Counted from the stretch's first letter, positions 1-6,706 are shown. The stretch: DNA of 7,793 nucleotides from Pseudomonas sp. (GCA_026398835.1 JAPLSD010000497.1:1-7793), one strand, 5' to 3'. The notes: a model not told the origin generated them from the sequence alone. Numbers and translations: made by a program.

Positions 1-1
1 C

Positions 2-778
2 ACACCTTATGCACCGTACGTCGAGATCGGCACCCATCAGGACGGTGAGTGGGTTCAGCTCAACACCAACATCCTGCAGATCGAAAACGAGTACTACTCC
101 AACATCCGCCCAAAACGCGTGACCTACACCGGCGAACGGCCGATCCAGGCGCTGGTGGCCCGTGGCATTCAGTACGTCGAAGCGCGTTGCCTGGACATCA
201 ACCCGTTCCTGCCAATGGGCATCGATCTGCAAGAGTCGCGTTTCCTCGACGCTTTCCTGCTGTATTGCGCGCTGAATGAAAGCCCGCTGCTTGAAAACAT
301 CGAATGCGGCAACTGCACCTCGAACTTCCTTACTGTGGTCAAGGAAGGTCGCCGTCCGGGCCTGCAATTGCAGCGCAAGGGCCAGCCGGTGGATTTGAAA
401 GAGTGGGCCAGCGAGTTGCTGGAGAAGATTGCGCCATTGGCTGCGTTGCTCGATCAAAGTCACGGCGGCGATGCCCACGACAAAGCCCTGGACGCGCAAC
501 GGGCGAAGGTCAAGGATTCGTCCCTGACCCCGTCCGCTCAGGTGCTGGCGGCCATGCATGAGCATAAAGAGAGCTTCACCCAGTTCTCCCTGCGTCAGAG
601 CCAGGCTCACGCGGAGTATTTCCGTAGCGAACCGCTGAGTGGCGAAGACCAGGCTCGTTTCGAAGAGCTGGCGCGCAATTCGTTGGCGCAACAGGCGGAG
701 CTGGAGCAAAACGAAGTCGGCGATTTCGATGTGTTTGTCGGGTCGTATCAGGCGAGTATTTTGGCGATTAGTAATTAA
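2..778 (+). CDS. gshA: Glutamate-cysteine ligase, C-terminal part (5' end outside the window)
   Basis: GshA catalyses the ATP-dependent joining of L-glutamate and L-cysteine, the first step of glutathione synthesis, in the cytoplasm. The frame is open from the left edge and ends at TAA 776-778, so only the last 258 residues are seen, about half of a protein that is usually around 520 residues. The visible part follows the gamma-proteobacterial GshA pattern closely: a stretch reading LQIENEYY then IRPKRV, then [20 protein letters not shown] and P-GID-Q--RFLD, which lines up with the E. coli enzyme (IEYIEVRSLDINPF), followed by the EGRRPGL segment. The C-terminal 150 residues are less conserved and helix-rich. 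A GTG at 119 lies inside the conserved domain and is not the start. No clear U-tract terminator follows; the first hairpins downstream are those of the repeat at 806-858. The family call is firm; the N-terminal half cannot be judged. Confidence 0.95.
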   Translation, partial: TPYAPYVEIGTHQDGEWVQLNTNILQIENEYYSNIRPKRVTYTGERPIQALVARGIQYVEARCLDINPFLPMGIDLQESRFLDAFLLYCALNESPLLENIECGNCTSNFLTVVKEGRRPGLQLQRKGQPVDLKEWASELLEKIAPLAALLDQSHGGDAHDKALDAQRAKVKDSSLTPSAQVLAAMHEHKESFTQFSLRQSQAHAEYFRSEPLSGEDQARFEELARNSLAQQAELEQNEVGDFDVFVGSYQASILAISN

Positions 779-805
779 GGCGCCTGTAAAAAAATCGCTC
801 TGGAT

Positions 806-858
806 GTGACGCAGAGCGTCACGGGATGCATTCCCACGCGGGAGCGTGGGAACGATCA
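806..858 (+). repeat. Two-hairpin intergenic palindromic repeat, unit 1
   Basis: Two perfect stem-loops lie side by side. Hairpin B is GTGACGC-AGA-GCGTCAC (806-822). After an 8-nt linker comes hairpin A, TTCCCACGC-GGGA-GCGTGGGAA (831-852), ending in CGATCA (853-858). The same module occurs twice more in the window, at 4499-4551 inverted and at 4553-4604. Over the two hairpins and linker (47 nt), unit 1 and the reverse complement of unit 2 differ at only two linker positions. Such modules are common between genes of fluorescens-group Pseudomonas (from memory). Here it could also stabilise or end the gshA transcript, but no run of T follows. Confidence 0.85.
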
Positions 859-885
859 ATCTTTAGCGTTTTCCGCTCATAAGCT

Positions 886-916
886 AATTCGAAAAAGTTA
901 TTTATTTTCGTATTAT
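886..916 (+). promoter_or_regulatory. Probable tauA promoter with overlapping dyad
   Basis: Between the repeat and the tauA leader the base composition turns sharply AT-rich. TATTAT at 911-916 fits a -10 box with one mismatch. Seventeen bases upstream TTCGAA (888-893) is a poor -35, as expected for a promoter that needs an activator. An imperfect inverted repeat, AATTCGAAAA (886-895) and TTTTCGTATT (905-914), 9 of 10 paired with a 9-nt spacer, covers the same bases. Sulfonate genes in enterics and pseudomonads are switched on during sulfate starvation by the LysR-type proteins CysB or Cbl, so such a protein is the likely binder; that is inference, and no firm CysB consensus was matched. Confidence 0.45.
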
Positions 917-929
917 TAGATCATTTAGT

Positions 930-966
930 CTCCTTGTCAGCCGACCCTCGGCCGCCTGACAAGGAG
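930..966 (+). promoter_or_regulatory. Leader hairpin that sequesters the tauA Shine-Dalgarno
   Basis: CTCCTTGTCAG (930-940) is the exact reverse complement of CTGACAAGGAG (956-966), an 11-bp perfect stem. The right arm ends in AAGGAG (961-966), the ribosome binding site of tauA, 7 nt before its ATG. A second small stem, CCGA-CCC-TCGG (941-951), stacks on the first, leaving CCGC (952-955) as a bulge. In RNA this fold would bury the whole Shine-Dalgarno. Read from the proposed promoter, the stem begins within about 10 nt of the expected transcript start. It may also act as a DNA operator. It resembles no riboswitch class I can name. Confidence 0.6.
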
Positions 967-973
967 TTTCTCA

Positions 974-1951
974 ATGAAAACGTATTTTCCCCTTCGCCTC
1001 CTGGCGGCCGCGTCTCTGGCTGCAGCGAGTTTCTTTGCCCAGGCGGCTGACCTTACCGTCGCCTACCAGACCACCGTTGACCCAGCGAAAGTCGCCCAGG
1101 CCGACGGCGCTTATGAAAAGGCCACTAACGCCAAAATCGACTGGCGCAAATTCGACAACGGTGCCGACATCATTGCCGCGATCGCCTCCGGCGATGTGCA
1201 GATTGGCTACCTCGGCTCCAGCCCGCTGACGGCGGCGATTACCCGCAAAGTCCCGGTGCAAACCTTCCTTATCGCGACCCAGATCGGCGCCGCCGAAGCC
1301 CTGGTAGCCCGCGACGGTTCCGGGATCAAAACCCCGCAAGACCTGATCGGCAAGAAAGTTGCCGTGCCCTTCGTTTCCACCGGCCACTACAGCCTGCTGG
1401 CCGCGTTGAAGCACTGGAAGATCGACCCGTCGAAAGTACAGATTCTCAACCTCGCGCCACCAGCGATCGTTGCTGCGTGGAAACGCGGCGACATCGACGC
1501 GACCTACGTTTGGGACCCGGCACTGGGCGTGGCCAAGGAAAACGGCAAAGTGCTGATCACCTCGGGCGAACTGGCCAAGTTCGGTGCGCCGACCTTCGAC
1601 GCCTGGATCGTGCGTAAAGACTTCGCCGAGAAGCACCCGGAAATCGTCACCGCGTTCGCCAAAGTCACCCTGGACGCCTACGCCAATTACCGCAAAGACC
1701 CACAAGCCTGGCTGGCAGACAAAGGCAACGTCGACAAACTGGTGAAACTCTCCGGGGCCAAGGCCAGCGACGTTCCATTGCTGCTGCAAGGCAACGTCTA
1801 CCCGCTTGCGGCTGATCAAGTGATCACCCTCGGCGCGCCGACCACCAAGGCCATCACCGACACCGCCGCGTTCCTCAAGGAACAAGGCAAGGTCGAAGCC
1901 GTACTGCCGGACTACGCCCCGTACGTCAGCGCCAAGTTCATCACTAACTGA
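974..1951 (+). CDS. tauA: Taurine ABC transporter, periplasmic binding protein
   Basis: TauA captures taurine in the periplasm and hands it to the TauBC membrane complex for use as a sulfur source. The 325 residues match the family length. Residues 1-24 form a Sec signal peptide: a basic start (MKTYFPLR), a hydrophobic core, and AQA before the likely cut at A24/A25. The mature protein begins with DLTVAYQT and continues through [34 protein letters not shown] (71-85), [18 protein letters not shown] (131-148), [22 protein letters not shown] (162-183) and [10 protein letters not shown], all close to E. coli TauA. The ATG is fixed by AAGGAG 7 nt upstream and by the signal peptide. It is the first gene of tauABCD, 17 nt ahead of tauB. 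SsuA or another sulfonate binder is the alternative, but the match to TauA and the tauD gene in the same operon favour taurine. Confidence 0.96.
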   Translation: MKTYFPLRLLAAASLAAASFFAQAADLTVAYQTTVDPAKVAQADGAYEKATNAKIDWRKFDNGADIIAAIASGDVQIGYLGSSPLTAAITRKVPVQTFLIATQIGAAEALVARDGSGIKTPQDLIGKKVAVPFVSTGHYSLLAALKHWKIDPSKVQILNLAPPAIVAAWKRGDIDATYVWDPALGVAKENGKVLITSGELAKFGAPTFDAWIVRKDFAEKHPEIVTAFAKVTLDAYANYRKDPQAWLADKGNVDKLVKLSGAKASDVPLLLQGNVYPLAADQVITLGAPTTKAITDTAAFLKEQGKVEAVLPDYAPYVSAKFITN

Positions 1952-1967
1952 TCAGGAGCACACCGCG

Positions 1968-2762
1968 ATGGCCTTGTTAGAACTGGAGCGCATCAGCGCA
2001 CAGTACCCCGGCGCGGCCGAGCCGGTGCTGGCGGATATTTCCCTGAGCCTTGGGCCACAGCAACTGTTGGTCGCCCTCGGCCCTTCCGGCAGTGGCAAGA
2101 CCTCGCTGTTGAACCTGATTGCCGGCTTCGTTGAACCGAGTGCCGGGTGCATCACCCTCGATGGCGTCCCGGTCAAAGGCCCGAGCGCCGAGCGCGGCGT
2201 AGTGTTTCAGGATGACGCGCTGCTGCCGTGGCAGGACGTGTTGGCCAACGTCGGTTTCGGTCTGGAACTGGCGGGTATTCCCAAGCCGCAACGGGAAATC
2301 CGTGCCCGGGAAATGCTCGCGCTGGTGGACCTGGCTGGCTTCGATCAGCGCCGCATTTGGCAACTGTCTGGTGGCCAGAAGCAGCGCGTCTGCCTGGCCC
2401 GTGCCCTCGCCGCCAACCCGCGCGGGTTGCTGCTGGACGAACCCTTCGGCGCCCTCGACGCCTTCACCCGCGAGCAGATGCAGGAACTGCTGCTGCAAGT
2501 CTGGAAGCGCACCGCCAAACCGGTGTTCCTGATTACCCACGATATTGAAGAGGCGGTGTTCCTCGCCACGGACCTGATCCTGTTGGCACCGAACCCTGGG
2601 CAAATAGTCGAGCGTCTGAGCCTGGACTTCGGCCAGCGTTACGCCGCCGGAGAATCGGCCCGGGCGATCAAGTCCGACCCGCGTTTTATCGAAACCCGCG
2701 AACACGTGCTGGCTCGAGTGTTCTCCCAACGTAGCGCCGTCCAGCGCCAGGAGCGCGCATGA
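1968..2762 (+). CDS. tauB: Taurine ABC transporter, ATP-binding subunit
   Basis: TauB is the cytoplasmic ATPase that powers taurine import with the TauC permease and TauA. The protein has 264 residues, near the usual family length of about 255. All nucleotide-binding motifs are intact: Walker A GPSGSGKT at 38-45, Q-loop Q81 in [11 protein letters not shown], signature LSGGQKQR at 133-140, Walker B LLLDEP at 154-159, D-loop GALD at 161-164 and switch histidine H191 in ITHDIEEA. It belongs to the nitrate/sulfonate/taurine class of importers, with [15 protein letters not shown] typical of the group. AGGAG lies 9 nt before the ATG. The stop overlaps the tauC start by 4 nt (ATGA), which points to translational coupling. 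The C-terminal 35 residues, rich in arginine and glutamine, are less conserved. Confidence 0.96.
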   Translation: MALLELERISAQYPGAAEPVLADISLSLGPQQLLVALGPSGSGKTSLLNLIAGFVEPSAGCITLDGVPVKGPSAERGVVFQDDALLPWQDVLANVGFGLELAGIPKPQREIRAREMLALVDLAGFDQRRIWQLSGGQKQRVCLARALAANPRGLLLDEPFGALDAFTREQMQELLLQVWKRTAKPVFLITHDIEEAVFLATDLILLAPNPGQIVERLSLDFGQRYAAGESARAIKSDPRFIETREHVLARVFSQRSAVQRQERA

Positions 2763-3601
2763 GCAGCTACGAATTACCGGCCACGGCCACTAAACCCGCC
2801 ACCAGCCCATCGGTTGTAACTGCTGTTCGTCGCAACTTGAGCACCCGCTGGATCAGTGTGCTGACGTTGGTCGCCCTGCTCACCCTCTGGTGGGCTGTGA
2901 CCGCCAGCGGGCTGATTGAACCGCTGTTCCTGCCGCCGCCCTCGGCCGTGCTGCAAAAAGGCTGGTTGCTGGCGACCACCGGCTATATGGATTCGACGCT
3001 GTGGCAACATCTGGGCGCCAGCCTCAGTCGCATCGGGCTGGGCCTGGGTTTTGCCGTGTTGACCGCTGTCCCGGTCGGTATTGCCATCGGTCATAACCGC
3101 ATCGCCCGCGGCATTCTCGACCCGCTGATCGAGTTCTACCGCCCTATTCCACCGCTGGCCTACCTGCCGCTGATCGTCATCTGGTGCGGCATTGGTGAGC
3201 TGTCCAAAGTCTTGCTGATTTACCTGGCGATCTTCGCCCCGATTGCCATAGCCACCGCCACCGGCGTGCGTACCGTCGACCCGGCCAAACTGCGCGCCGC
3301 ACAATCGTTGGGCGCGACACGGGCACAGCTGATTCGCCATGTGATTCTGCCCAGCGCCTTGCCGGACATTCTCACGGGTGTGCGTATTGGGCTGGGGGTC
3401 GGTTGGTCGACCCTGGTTGCCGCTGAATTGATTGCCGCCACCAGTGGCTTGGGTTTTATGGTCCAGTCGGCCGCGCAGTTTCTGGTCACCGATGTAGTGG
3501 TGCTGGGGATTCTGGTGATCGCGCTGATCGCCTTCGTCATGGAAATGGGCCTGCGTGCCCTGCAACGCAAGCTAGTGCCGTGGCACGGCCAGGCACATTG
3601 A
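2759..3601 (+). CDS. tauC: Taurine ABC transporter, permease subunit
   Basis: TauC forms the inner-membrane channel of the taurine importer, probably as a dimer bound to two TauB subunits. It has 280 residues, close to the usual 275. An N-terminal cytoplasmic tail of about 30 residues is followed by hydrophobic segments at roughly 32-50, 93-111, 133-144, 150-168, 208-226 and 246-264, giving about six helices. The segment FLPPPSAVL (57-65) and [25 protein letters not shown] (126-150) are typical of SsuC/TauC permeases. The EAA loop that docks on the ATPase is [26 protein letters not shown] (179-204, with the invariant glycine at 185). The start overlaps the tauB stop, with AGGAG at 2749-2753 inside tauB placed 5 nt upstream, so its translation is probably coupled. 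Confidence 0.95.
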   Translation: MSSYELPATATKPATSPSVVTAVRRNLSTRWISVLTLVALLTLWWAVTASGLIEPLFLPPPSAVLQKGWLLATTGYMDSTLWQHLGASLSRIGLGLGFAVLTAVPVGIAIGHNRIARGILDPLIEFYRPIPPLAYLPLIVIWCGIGELSKVLLIYLAIFAPIAIATATGVRTVDPAKLRAAQSLGATRAQLIRHVILPSALPDILTGVRIGLGVGWSTLVAAELIAATSGLGFMVQSAAQFLVTDVVVLGILVIALIAFVMEMGLRALQRKLVPWHGQAH

Positions 3602-3622
3602 GCCCCGTTGAAGAACTGACTA

Positions 3623-3638
3623 CGCCGACATTTCGGCG
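3623..3638 (+). promoter_or_regulatory. Short hairpin between tauC and tauD
   Basis: CGCCGA (3623-3628) and TCGGCG (3633-3638) form a perfect 6-bp stem with a CATT loop in the 55-nt gap before tauD. No T-run follows, so it is not a good terminator. It could mark a processing point or mildly lower readthrough into tauD. Chance is possible at this length. Confidence 0.35.
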
Positions 3639-3656
3639 CCGAATTTGAGAAGAATC

Positions 3657-4490
3657 ATGAGCCTGACCATCACTCCCCTCAGCTGCGCACTCGGCGCCCA
3701 GATCAGCGGCGTCGACATCACCCAACCGCTGAATGTCGAACAGCGCGGCGCCATCGAGCAGGCGCTGTTAAAACATCAGGTACTGTTCTTCCGCGAACAG
3801 CCGTTGAACCCACAACAACAGGCGCGTTTCGCCGCCAATTTCGGCGATCTGCATATCCACCCGATCTACCCGAATGTGCCAGAGCAGCCTGAAGTGCTGA
3901 TCCTCGACACCGCCGTGACCGACGTCCGTGATAACGCCGTCTGGCACACCGACGTGACCTTTCTGCCGACTCCGGCGCTGGGTGCGGTACTCAGCGCCAA
4001 GATGTTGCCGGCGTTTGGTGGCGATACCTTATGGGCCAGCGGCATCGCGGCGTATGAGGCGCTGTCGGCCCCCATGCAAACCCTACTGCAAGGGCTGACC
4101 GCGACCCACGATTTCACCAAATCCTTCCCGCTGGAACGCTTCGGCACTACCGCCGAAGACCTGGCGCGCTGGGAAGAAGCCCGCCAGAAAAATCCACCAC
4201 TGTCGCACCCGGTAATCCGCACCCACCCGGTGAGTGGGCGCAAGTCGCTGTTCGTCAACGACGGCTTTACCACTTGCATCAATGAGCTATCGGAAGCCGA
4301 AAGCGAAGCGATCCTGAAACTTCTGTTCGCCCACACCACCCGTCCGGAATTCACCATTCGCTGGCGCTGGCAGGAAAACGACGTGGCTTTCTGGGACAAC
4401 CGCGTGACGCAGCACTACGCGGTAGATGATTACCGCCCGCAACGGCGCGTGATGCACCGGGCGACCATTCTTGGGGATATGCCGTTTTAA
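3657..4490 (+). CDS. tauD: Taurine dioxygenase (Fe(II)/2-oxoglutarate-dependent)
   Basis: TauD uses O2 and 2-oxoglutarate to hydroxylate taurine, which then breaks into aminoacetaldehyde and sulfite; the sulfite supplies sulfur for cysteine. It has 277 residues from ATG 3657 (E. coli has 283). Aligned by eye with E. coli TauD at an offset of two, the active site is complete: iron ligands H97 and D99 (WHTD) and H253 (TQHY), 2-oxoglutarate contacts T124 and R264, and taurine contacts H68, N93 and R268. Conserved blocks include [59 protein letters not shown] and [15 protein letters not shown] four codons upstream was rejected as start because the family begins MS-(L)-(S/T)ITPL and GAGAAG sits just before the ATG. 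Last gene of the operon, 55 nt after tauC. Confidence 0.96.
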   Translation: MSLTITPLSCALGAQISGVDITQPLNVEQRGAIEQALLKHQVLFFREQPLNPQQQARFAANFGDLHIHPIYPNVPEQPEVLILDTAVTDVRDNAVWHTDVTFLPTPALGAVLSAKMLPAFGGDTLWASGIAAYEALSAPMQTLLQGLTATHDFTKSFPLERFGTTAEDLARWEEARQKNPPLSHPVIRTHPVSGRKSLFVNDGFTTCINELSEAESEAILKLLFAHTTRPEFTIRWRWQENDVAFWDNRVTQHYAVDDYRPQRRVMHRATILGDMPF

Positions 4491-4498
4491 CAGGCCGA

Positions 4499-4551
4499 TG
4501 ATTATTCCCACGCTCCCGCGTGGGAACACATCCCGTGACGCTCTGCGTCAC
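4499..4551 (-). repeat. Two-hairpin palindromic repeat, unit 2 (inverted)
   Basis: On the + strand: TTCCCACGC-TCCC-GCGTGGGAA (4505-4526), an 8-nt linker, then GTGACGC-TCT-GCGTCAC (4535-4551). Its reverse complement equals unit 1 at 45 of 47 positions, and the trailing hexamer reads TAATCA against CGATCA. It starts 9 nt after the tauD stop, so the stems probably end or protect the tauD transcript. Confidence 0.85.
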
Positions 4552-4552
4552 G

Positions 4553-4604
4553 TGGACGCTGAGCGTCCATGGCGGCATTCCTTTGCGGCGCGTGGGAACG
4601 ATCA
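4553..4604 (+). repeat. Palindromic repeat, unit 3 (partly decayed)
   Basis: TGGACGC-TGA-GCGTCCA (4553-4569), an 8-nt linker ending in GCA as in unit 1, then a degenerate hairpin whose left arm TTCCTTTGC (4578-4586) has three changes from the standard arm, while the right arm plus tail, GCGTGGGAACGATCA (4590-4604), is identical to 844-858. It is head to head with unit 2, one base apart, and ends 1 nt before the stop of the converging aldo-keto reductase gene, for which it may act as a 3' stabiliser or terminator. Confidence 0.75.
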
Positions 4605-4605
4605 C

Positions 4606-5643
4606 TTACTCAGCCGTAGACGGCTTCGCCCACAGGTTGATCCCACCTTCCTGAGCAAACCGATCGATTTCGGCCAGTTCCTCTGCGCTAAAGCTCAGAT
4701 TCTTCAACGCCCCGACGTTTTCAATGATTTGCTCCGGACGGCTGGCGCCGATCAGGGCGGAGGTCACACGTGGATCGCGCAGGGTCCAGGCCAACGCCAA
4801 TTGCGCAAGGCTTTGGCCGCGGCGTTGGGCGATTTCGTTGAGCGCACGCACGTGGGCGATGTTGGCCTGCGACAGGTGCGAGGCTTGTAGCGAATCACCG
4901 CCCGGACGGTTGACTCGCGCATCCTTGGGCACGCCGTTAAGGTATTTGTCGGTCAACAGGCCTTGGGCCAGCGGAGTGAAGGCGATCACACCGGCACCGA
5001 GCTCGTCGGTGGTGTCCAGCAGGTCTTTTTCCACCCAGCGGTTGAGCAGGTTGTAGGCGGGTTGGTGAATCAGCAGCGGGACTTTCCATTCTTGCAACAA
5101 AGCTGCAATTTCACGGGTTTTGGTTCCGGAATACGACGAGATACCGATGTACAGCGCCTTGCCTTGCTGCACGGCAGTGGCCAATGCACCGGCGGTTTCT
5201 TCCAGCGGCGTATCGGGGTCGAAGCGGTGCGAATAGAAGATATCCACATAGTCGACGCCCAACCGCTGCAGGCTCTGATCGAGGCTGGCCAACACGTATT
5301 TACGCGAACCGCCGCCCTGACCGTACGGGCCCGGCCACATATCCCAACCGGCCTTGCTGGAGATGATCAGTTCATCGCGATAGTGCTTGAAGTCTTCGCG
5401 CAGCAAACGACCGAAGTTGATCTCGGCGCTGCCGTAGGGCGGGCCATAGTTGTTGGCCAGATCAAAGTGGTTGATGCCCAGATCGAAAGCGGTGCGCAGC
5501 AAGGATCGCTGGGTGTCGATTGGCGTGCTGTCGCCAAAGTTGTGCCATAGGCCCAGGGACAGTGCCGGCAGCACCAGCCCGCTGCGTCCGACGCGGCGGT
5601 AAGGAATGGAGTCGTAGCGGTTTTCGGCAGCAATATAAGTCAT
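4606..5643 (-). CDS. yghZ: Aldo-keto reductase, YghZ / L-glyceraldehyde 3-phosphate reductase type
   Basis: A cytoplasmic NADPH-dependent aldo-keto reductase of the family whose E. coli member YghZ (Gpr) reduces L-glyceraldehyde 3-phosphate and also methylglyoxal. The 345 residues equal that family's length. Catalytic tetrad: D61 and Y66 in HFDLANNYGPP, K97 in IISSKAG, H139 in FYSHR. Family markers are PALSLGLWHNFG (26-37), FGRLLREDF, DMWPGPYG, SRKY--ASLDQSL-RLG-DYVDIFYSHR, IHQPAYNLLNRWV, FTPLAQGLLT-KYLNG and the cofactor-phosphate motif GASRPEQIIENV (299-310). The frame stays open upstream to 5808, but that extension lacks family similarity and enters the lysR gene; ATG 5643 is preceded by GAGAGGA at good spacing. 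It has its own likely promoter (5758-5786). Substrate is inferred from the family; another aldehyde or quinone is possible. Confidence 0.9.
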   Translation of the reverse strand: MTYIAAENRYDSIPYRRVGRSGLVLPALSLGLWHNFGDSTPIDTQRSLLRTAFDLGINHFDLANNYGPPYGSAEINFGRLLREDFKHYRDELIISSKAGWDMWPGPYGQGGGSRKYVLASLDQSLQRLGVDYVDIFYSHRFDPDTPLEETAGALATAVQQGKALYIGISSYSGTKTREIAALLQEWKVPLLIHQPAYNLLNRWVEKDLLDTTDELGAGVIAFTPLAQGLLTDKYLNGVPKDARVNRPGGDSLQASHLSQANIAHVRALNEIAQRRGQSLAQLALAWTLRDPRVTSALIGASRPEQIIENVGALKNLSFSAEELAEIDRFAQEGGINLWAKPSTAE

Positions 5644-5686
5644 CGAATCCTCTCTGGTTTGAGTCTGCGGTGTCTCTGAAACACTG

Positions 5687-5703
5687 AAGGTCGTTCCGAC
5701 CTT
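5687..5703 (-). promoter_or_regulatory. 17-nt perfect palindrome in the aldo-keto reductase leader
   Basis: AAGGTCG-TTC-CGACCTT is a perfect 7-bp inverted repeat with a 3-nt centre, about 44 nt before the reductase ATG. In the transcript it would be a compact hairpin; in DNA it could be a regulator site downstream of the start point. No T-run follows in the gene's direction, and I know no regulator with this exact site. Confidence 0.45.
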
Positions 5704-5749
5704 ATCGCGGGCAGGCAAGGCAACGCAAACGTCGAGTTCGACTAATGGC

Positions 5750-5761
5750 TGAAACGTTTCA
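5750..5761. promoter_or_regulatory. Cra/FruR-like (LacI-family) operator
   Basis: TGAAACGTTTCA is a perfect 12-bp palindrome, preceded on the + strand by GC. It matches the E. coli Cra (FruR) consensus as I recall it and differs at one base from the P. putida Cra site TTAAACGTTTCA; PtxS, another LacI-family protein of Pseudomonas, uses the related TGAAACCGGTTTCA. It shares four bases with the -10 of the proposed reductase promoter, a position that suits repression. The regulator gene is not in the window. Confidence 0.55.
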
Positions 5762-5786
5762 TATGCGATTTTTCCAGACGTATCAA
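5758..5786 (-). promoter_or_regulatory. Sigma-70 promoter of the aldo-keto reductase gene
   Basis: Read on the minus strand, TTGATA (5786-5781, one mismatch to TTGACA), a 17-nt spacer and TATGAA (5763-5758, two mismatches to TATAAT) form a good housekeeping promoter. The -35 overlaps the lysR stop codon. The transcript would have a leader of roughly 105-110 nt containing the palindrome at 5687-5703. It means the reductase need not depend on lysR transcription. Confidence 0.55.
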
Positions 5787-6673
5787 ACCGCCCTGGCAAA
5801 TATCTCACTCAACCAATCCACAAATACCCGCACCCTCGGCGACATGTGTCTGTTATGCGGATAAAGGACGGAAACAGGCATGGGCGGTGGTGGCGTGTCG
5901 AGGAGGATTTCCTTCACCAGCCCTTGGGAAATCTGCGCCGCCATGCGGTAGTGCGGGCACTGGATGAGACCTAGACCGGCGACTGCCGAGGCGGCGTAGA
6001 TCTCTGCGCCGAACACCGACAGCGCGCCGTCGATAGGGACTTCTTTCAGCTCGCCGTCGACCATGAACTCGAACGGGAACAGTTTGGCGGTAGTGCGCGA
6101 GACGTAGTTCACCGCGTGATGCTGCGCGAGGTCGTCGAGGCTCTTCGGTTCGCCGTATTTGCGCAGGTAGGCCGGGCTGGCGCAGGTCACCTGGCGCAGT
6201 GTCGCGACGCGGCGGCCGATGAGCGACGAATCGCCCAAGGTGCCAGCCCGCAACACGCAGTCGACCCCTTCAGCGATCAGGTCGACAAAGCGATCCGCTT
6301 CGCTGATGGACAACTCGATCTCCGGGTAGCGCTCCATGAATTGCGGCAGCGCCGGGATCACGAAGTACTTGGCCAGGGTGCCATGCAAATCGACTCGCAA
6401 TCGCCCTTTCGGCGCCACCGAACGAAACGCCAGTTCGGCCTCCTCCAGTTCCGCCAACAATTGCACGCAACGCAGGTAGTACGCCTCGCCATCCAGGGTC
6501 GGGCGCACCCGCCGCGTGCTGCGCTCCAGCAACCGGGTGCCGAGCCAGGCTTCGAATTGACTGAGGGTGTGGGTCAGGGTGGCGCGGGGCAGGTTCAGGT
6601 CATCGGCGGCCAGCGTGAAGCTGCTGCGCTCGTAGATTCGCACGAAAACCTTCATCGCTTTGACTTGATCCAC
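5783..6673 (-). CDS. LysR-family transcriptional regulator
   Basis: A DNA-binding regulator of 296 residues, the normal LysR length. The N-terminal winged helix-turn-helix covers about residues 1-60: MKVFVRIYERSSFTLAADDLNLPRATLTHTLSQFEAWLGTRLLERSTRRVRPTLDG in outline, with the usual A--L---R-T-T--L--LE pattern altered to end in FEAWLGTRLLERSTR. The effector-binding domain begins near GRLRVDLHGTLAKYFVIPALPQF and holds the SEADRFVDLIAEGVDCVLRAG segment seen in the CrgA/YafC-like subgroup. The start is GTG at 6673: AGGAG (6680-6684 on the complement) lies 6 nt before it, and VDQVKAMKVFVR fits the family; ATG at 6655 would lack that site. It is divergent from the dehydrogenase at 6801 with 127 nt between them, the classic layout for a LysR protein controlling its neighbour. 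The inducer is unknown. Confidence 0.93.
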   Translation of the reverse strand: MDQVKAMKVFVRIYERSSFTLAADDLNLPRATLTHTLSQFEAWLGTRLLERSTRRVRPTLDGEAYYLRCVQLLAELEEAELAFRSVAPKGRLRVDLHGTLAKYFVIPALPQFMERYPEIELSISEADRFVDLIAEGVDCVLRAGTLGDSSLIGRRVATLRQVTCASPAYLRKYGEPKSLDDLAQHHAVNYVSRTTAKLFPFEFMVDGELKEVPIDGALSVFGAEIYAASAVAGLGLIQCPHYRMAAQISQGLVKEILLDTPPPPMPVSVLYPHNRHMSPRVRVFVDWLSEIFARAV

Positions 6674-6706
6674 GCGGAGCTCCTGGCACTCGATTGTTGG
6701 CGATTA

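Noticed and set aside
806..852. The repeat hairpins after gshA as a Rho-independent terminator
   Set aside because: The stems are strong, but neither is followed by a T-run, and the same module recurs elsewhere in both orientations, so a repeat element is the better call.
779..973. Known sulfur riboswitch (SAM or similar) in the tauA leader
   Set aside because: From the likely transcript start to the ATG is only about 50 nt, too short for SAM-I, and the single hairpin shows no feature of a class I can recognise.
971..1885. 304-codon open frame antisense to tauA
   Set aside because: It mirrors the real gene in GC-rich DNA, has low-complexity G/V/R/Q-rich composition, no family resemblance and no start signals. 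tauA on the other strand is certain.
1977..3565. Long antisense frames opposite tauB (1977-2729) and tauC (2774-3565)
   Set aside because: The same codon-bias shadow effect. Motif-complete transporter genes occupy the + strand, and the antisense products show no domain or plausible membrane pattern.
3645..3656. TTG at 3645 as the tauD start
   Set aside because: The ATG at 3657 gives the conserved TauD N terminus, and the extra four codons fall over the probable ribosome binding site.
4963..5550. 195-codon + strand frame opposite the aldo-keto reductase
   Set aside because: Antisense shadow of a gene with an intact catalytic tetrad; no independent support.
5644..5808. N-terminal extension of the aldo-keto reductase by 55 codons
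   Set aside because: The extension has no family similarity, overlaps the lysR 3' end, and the inner ATG at 5643 has a good ribosome site and gives the family's length.
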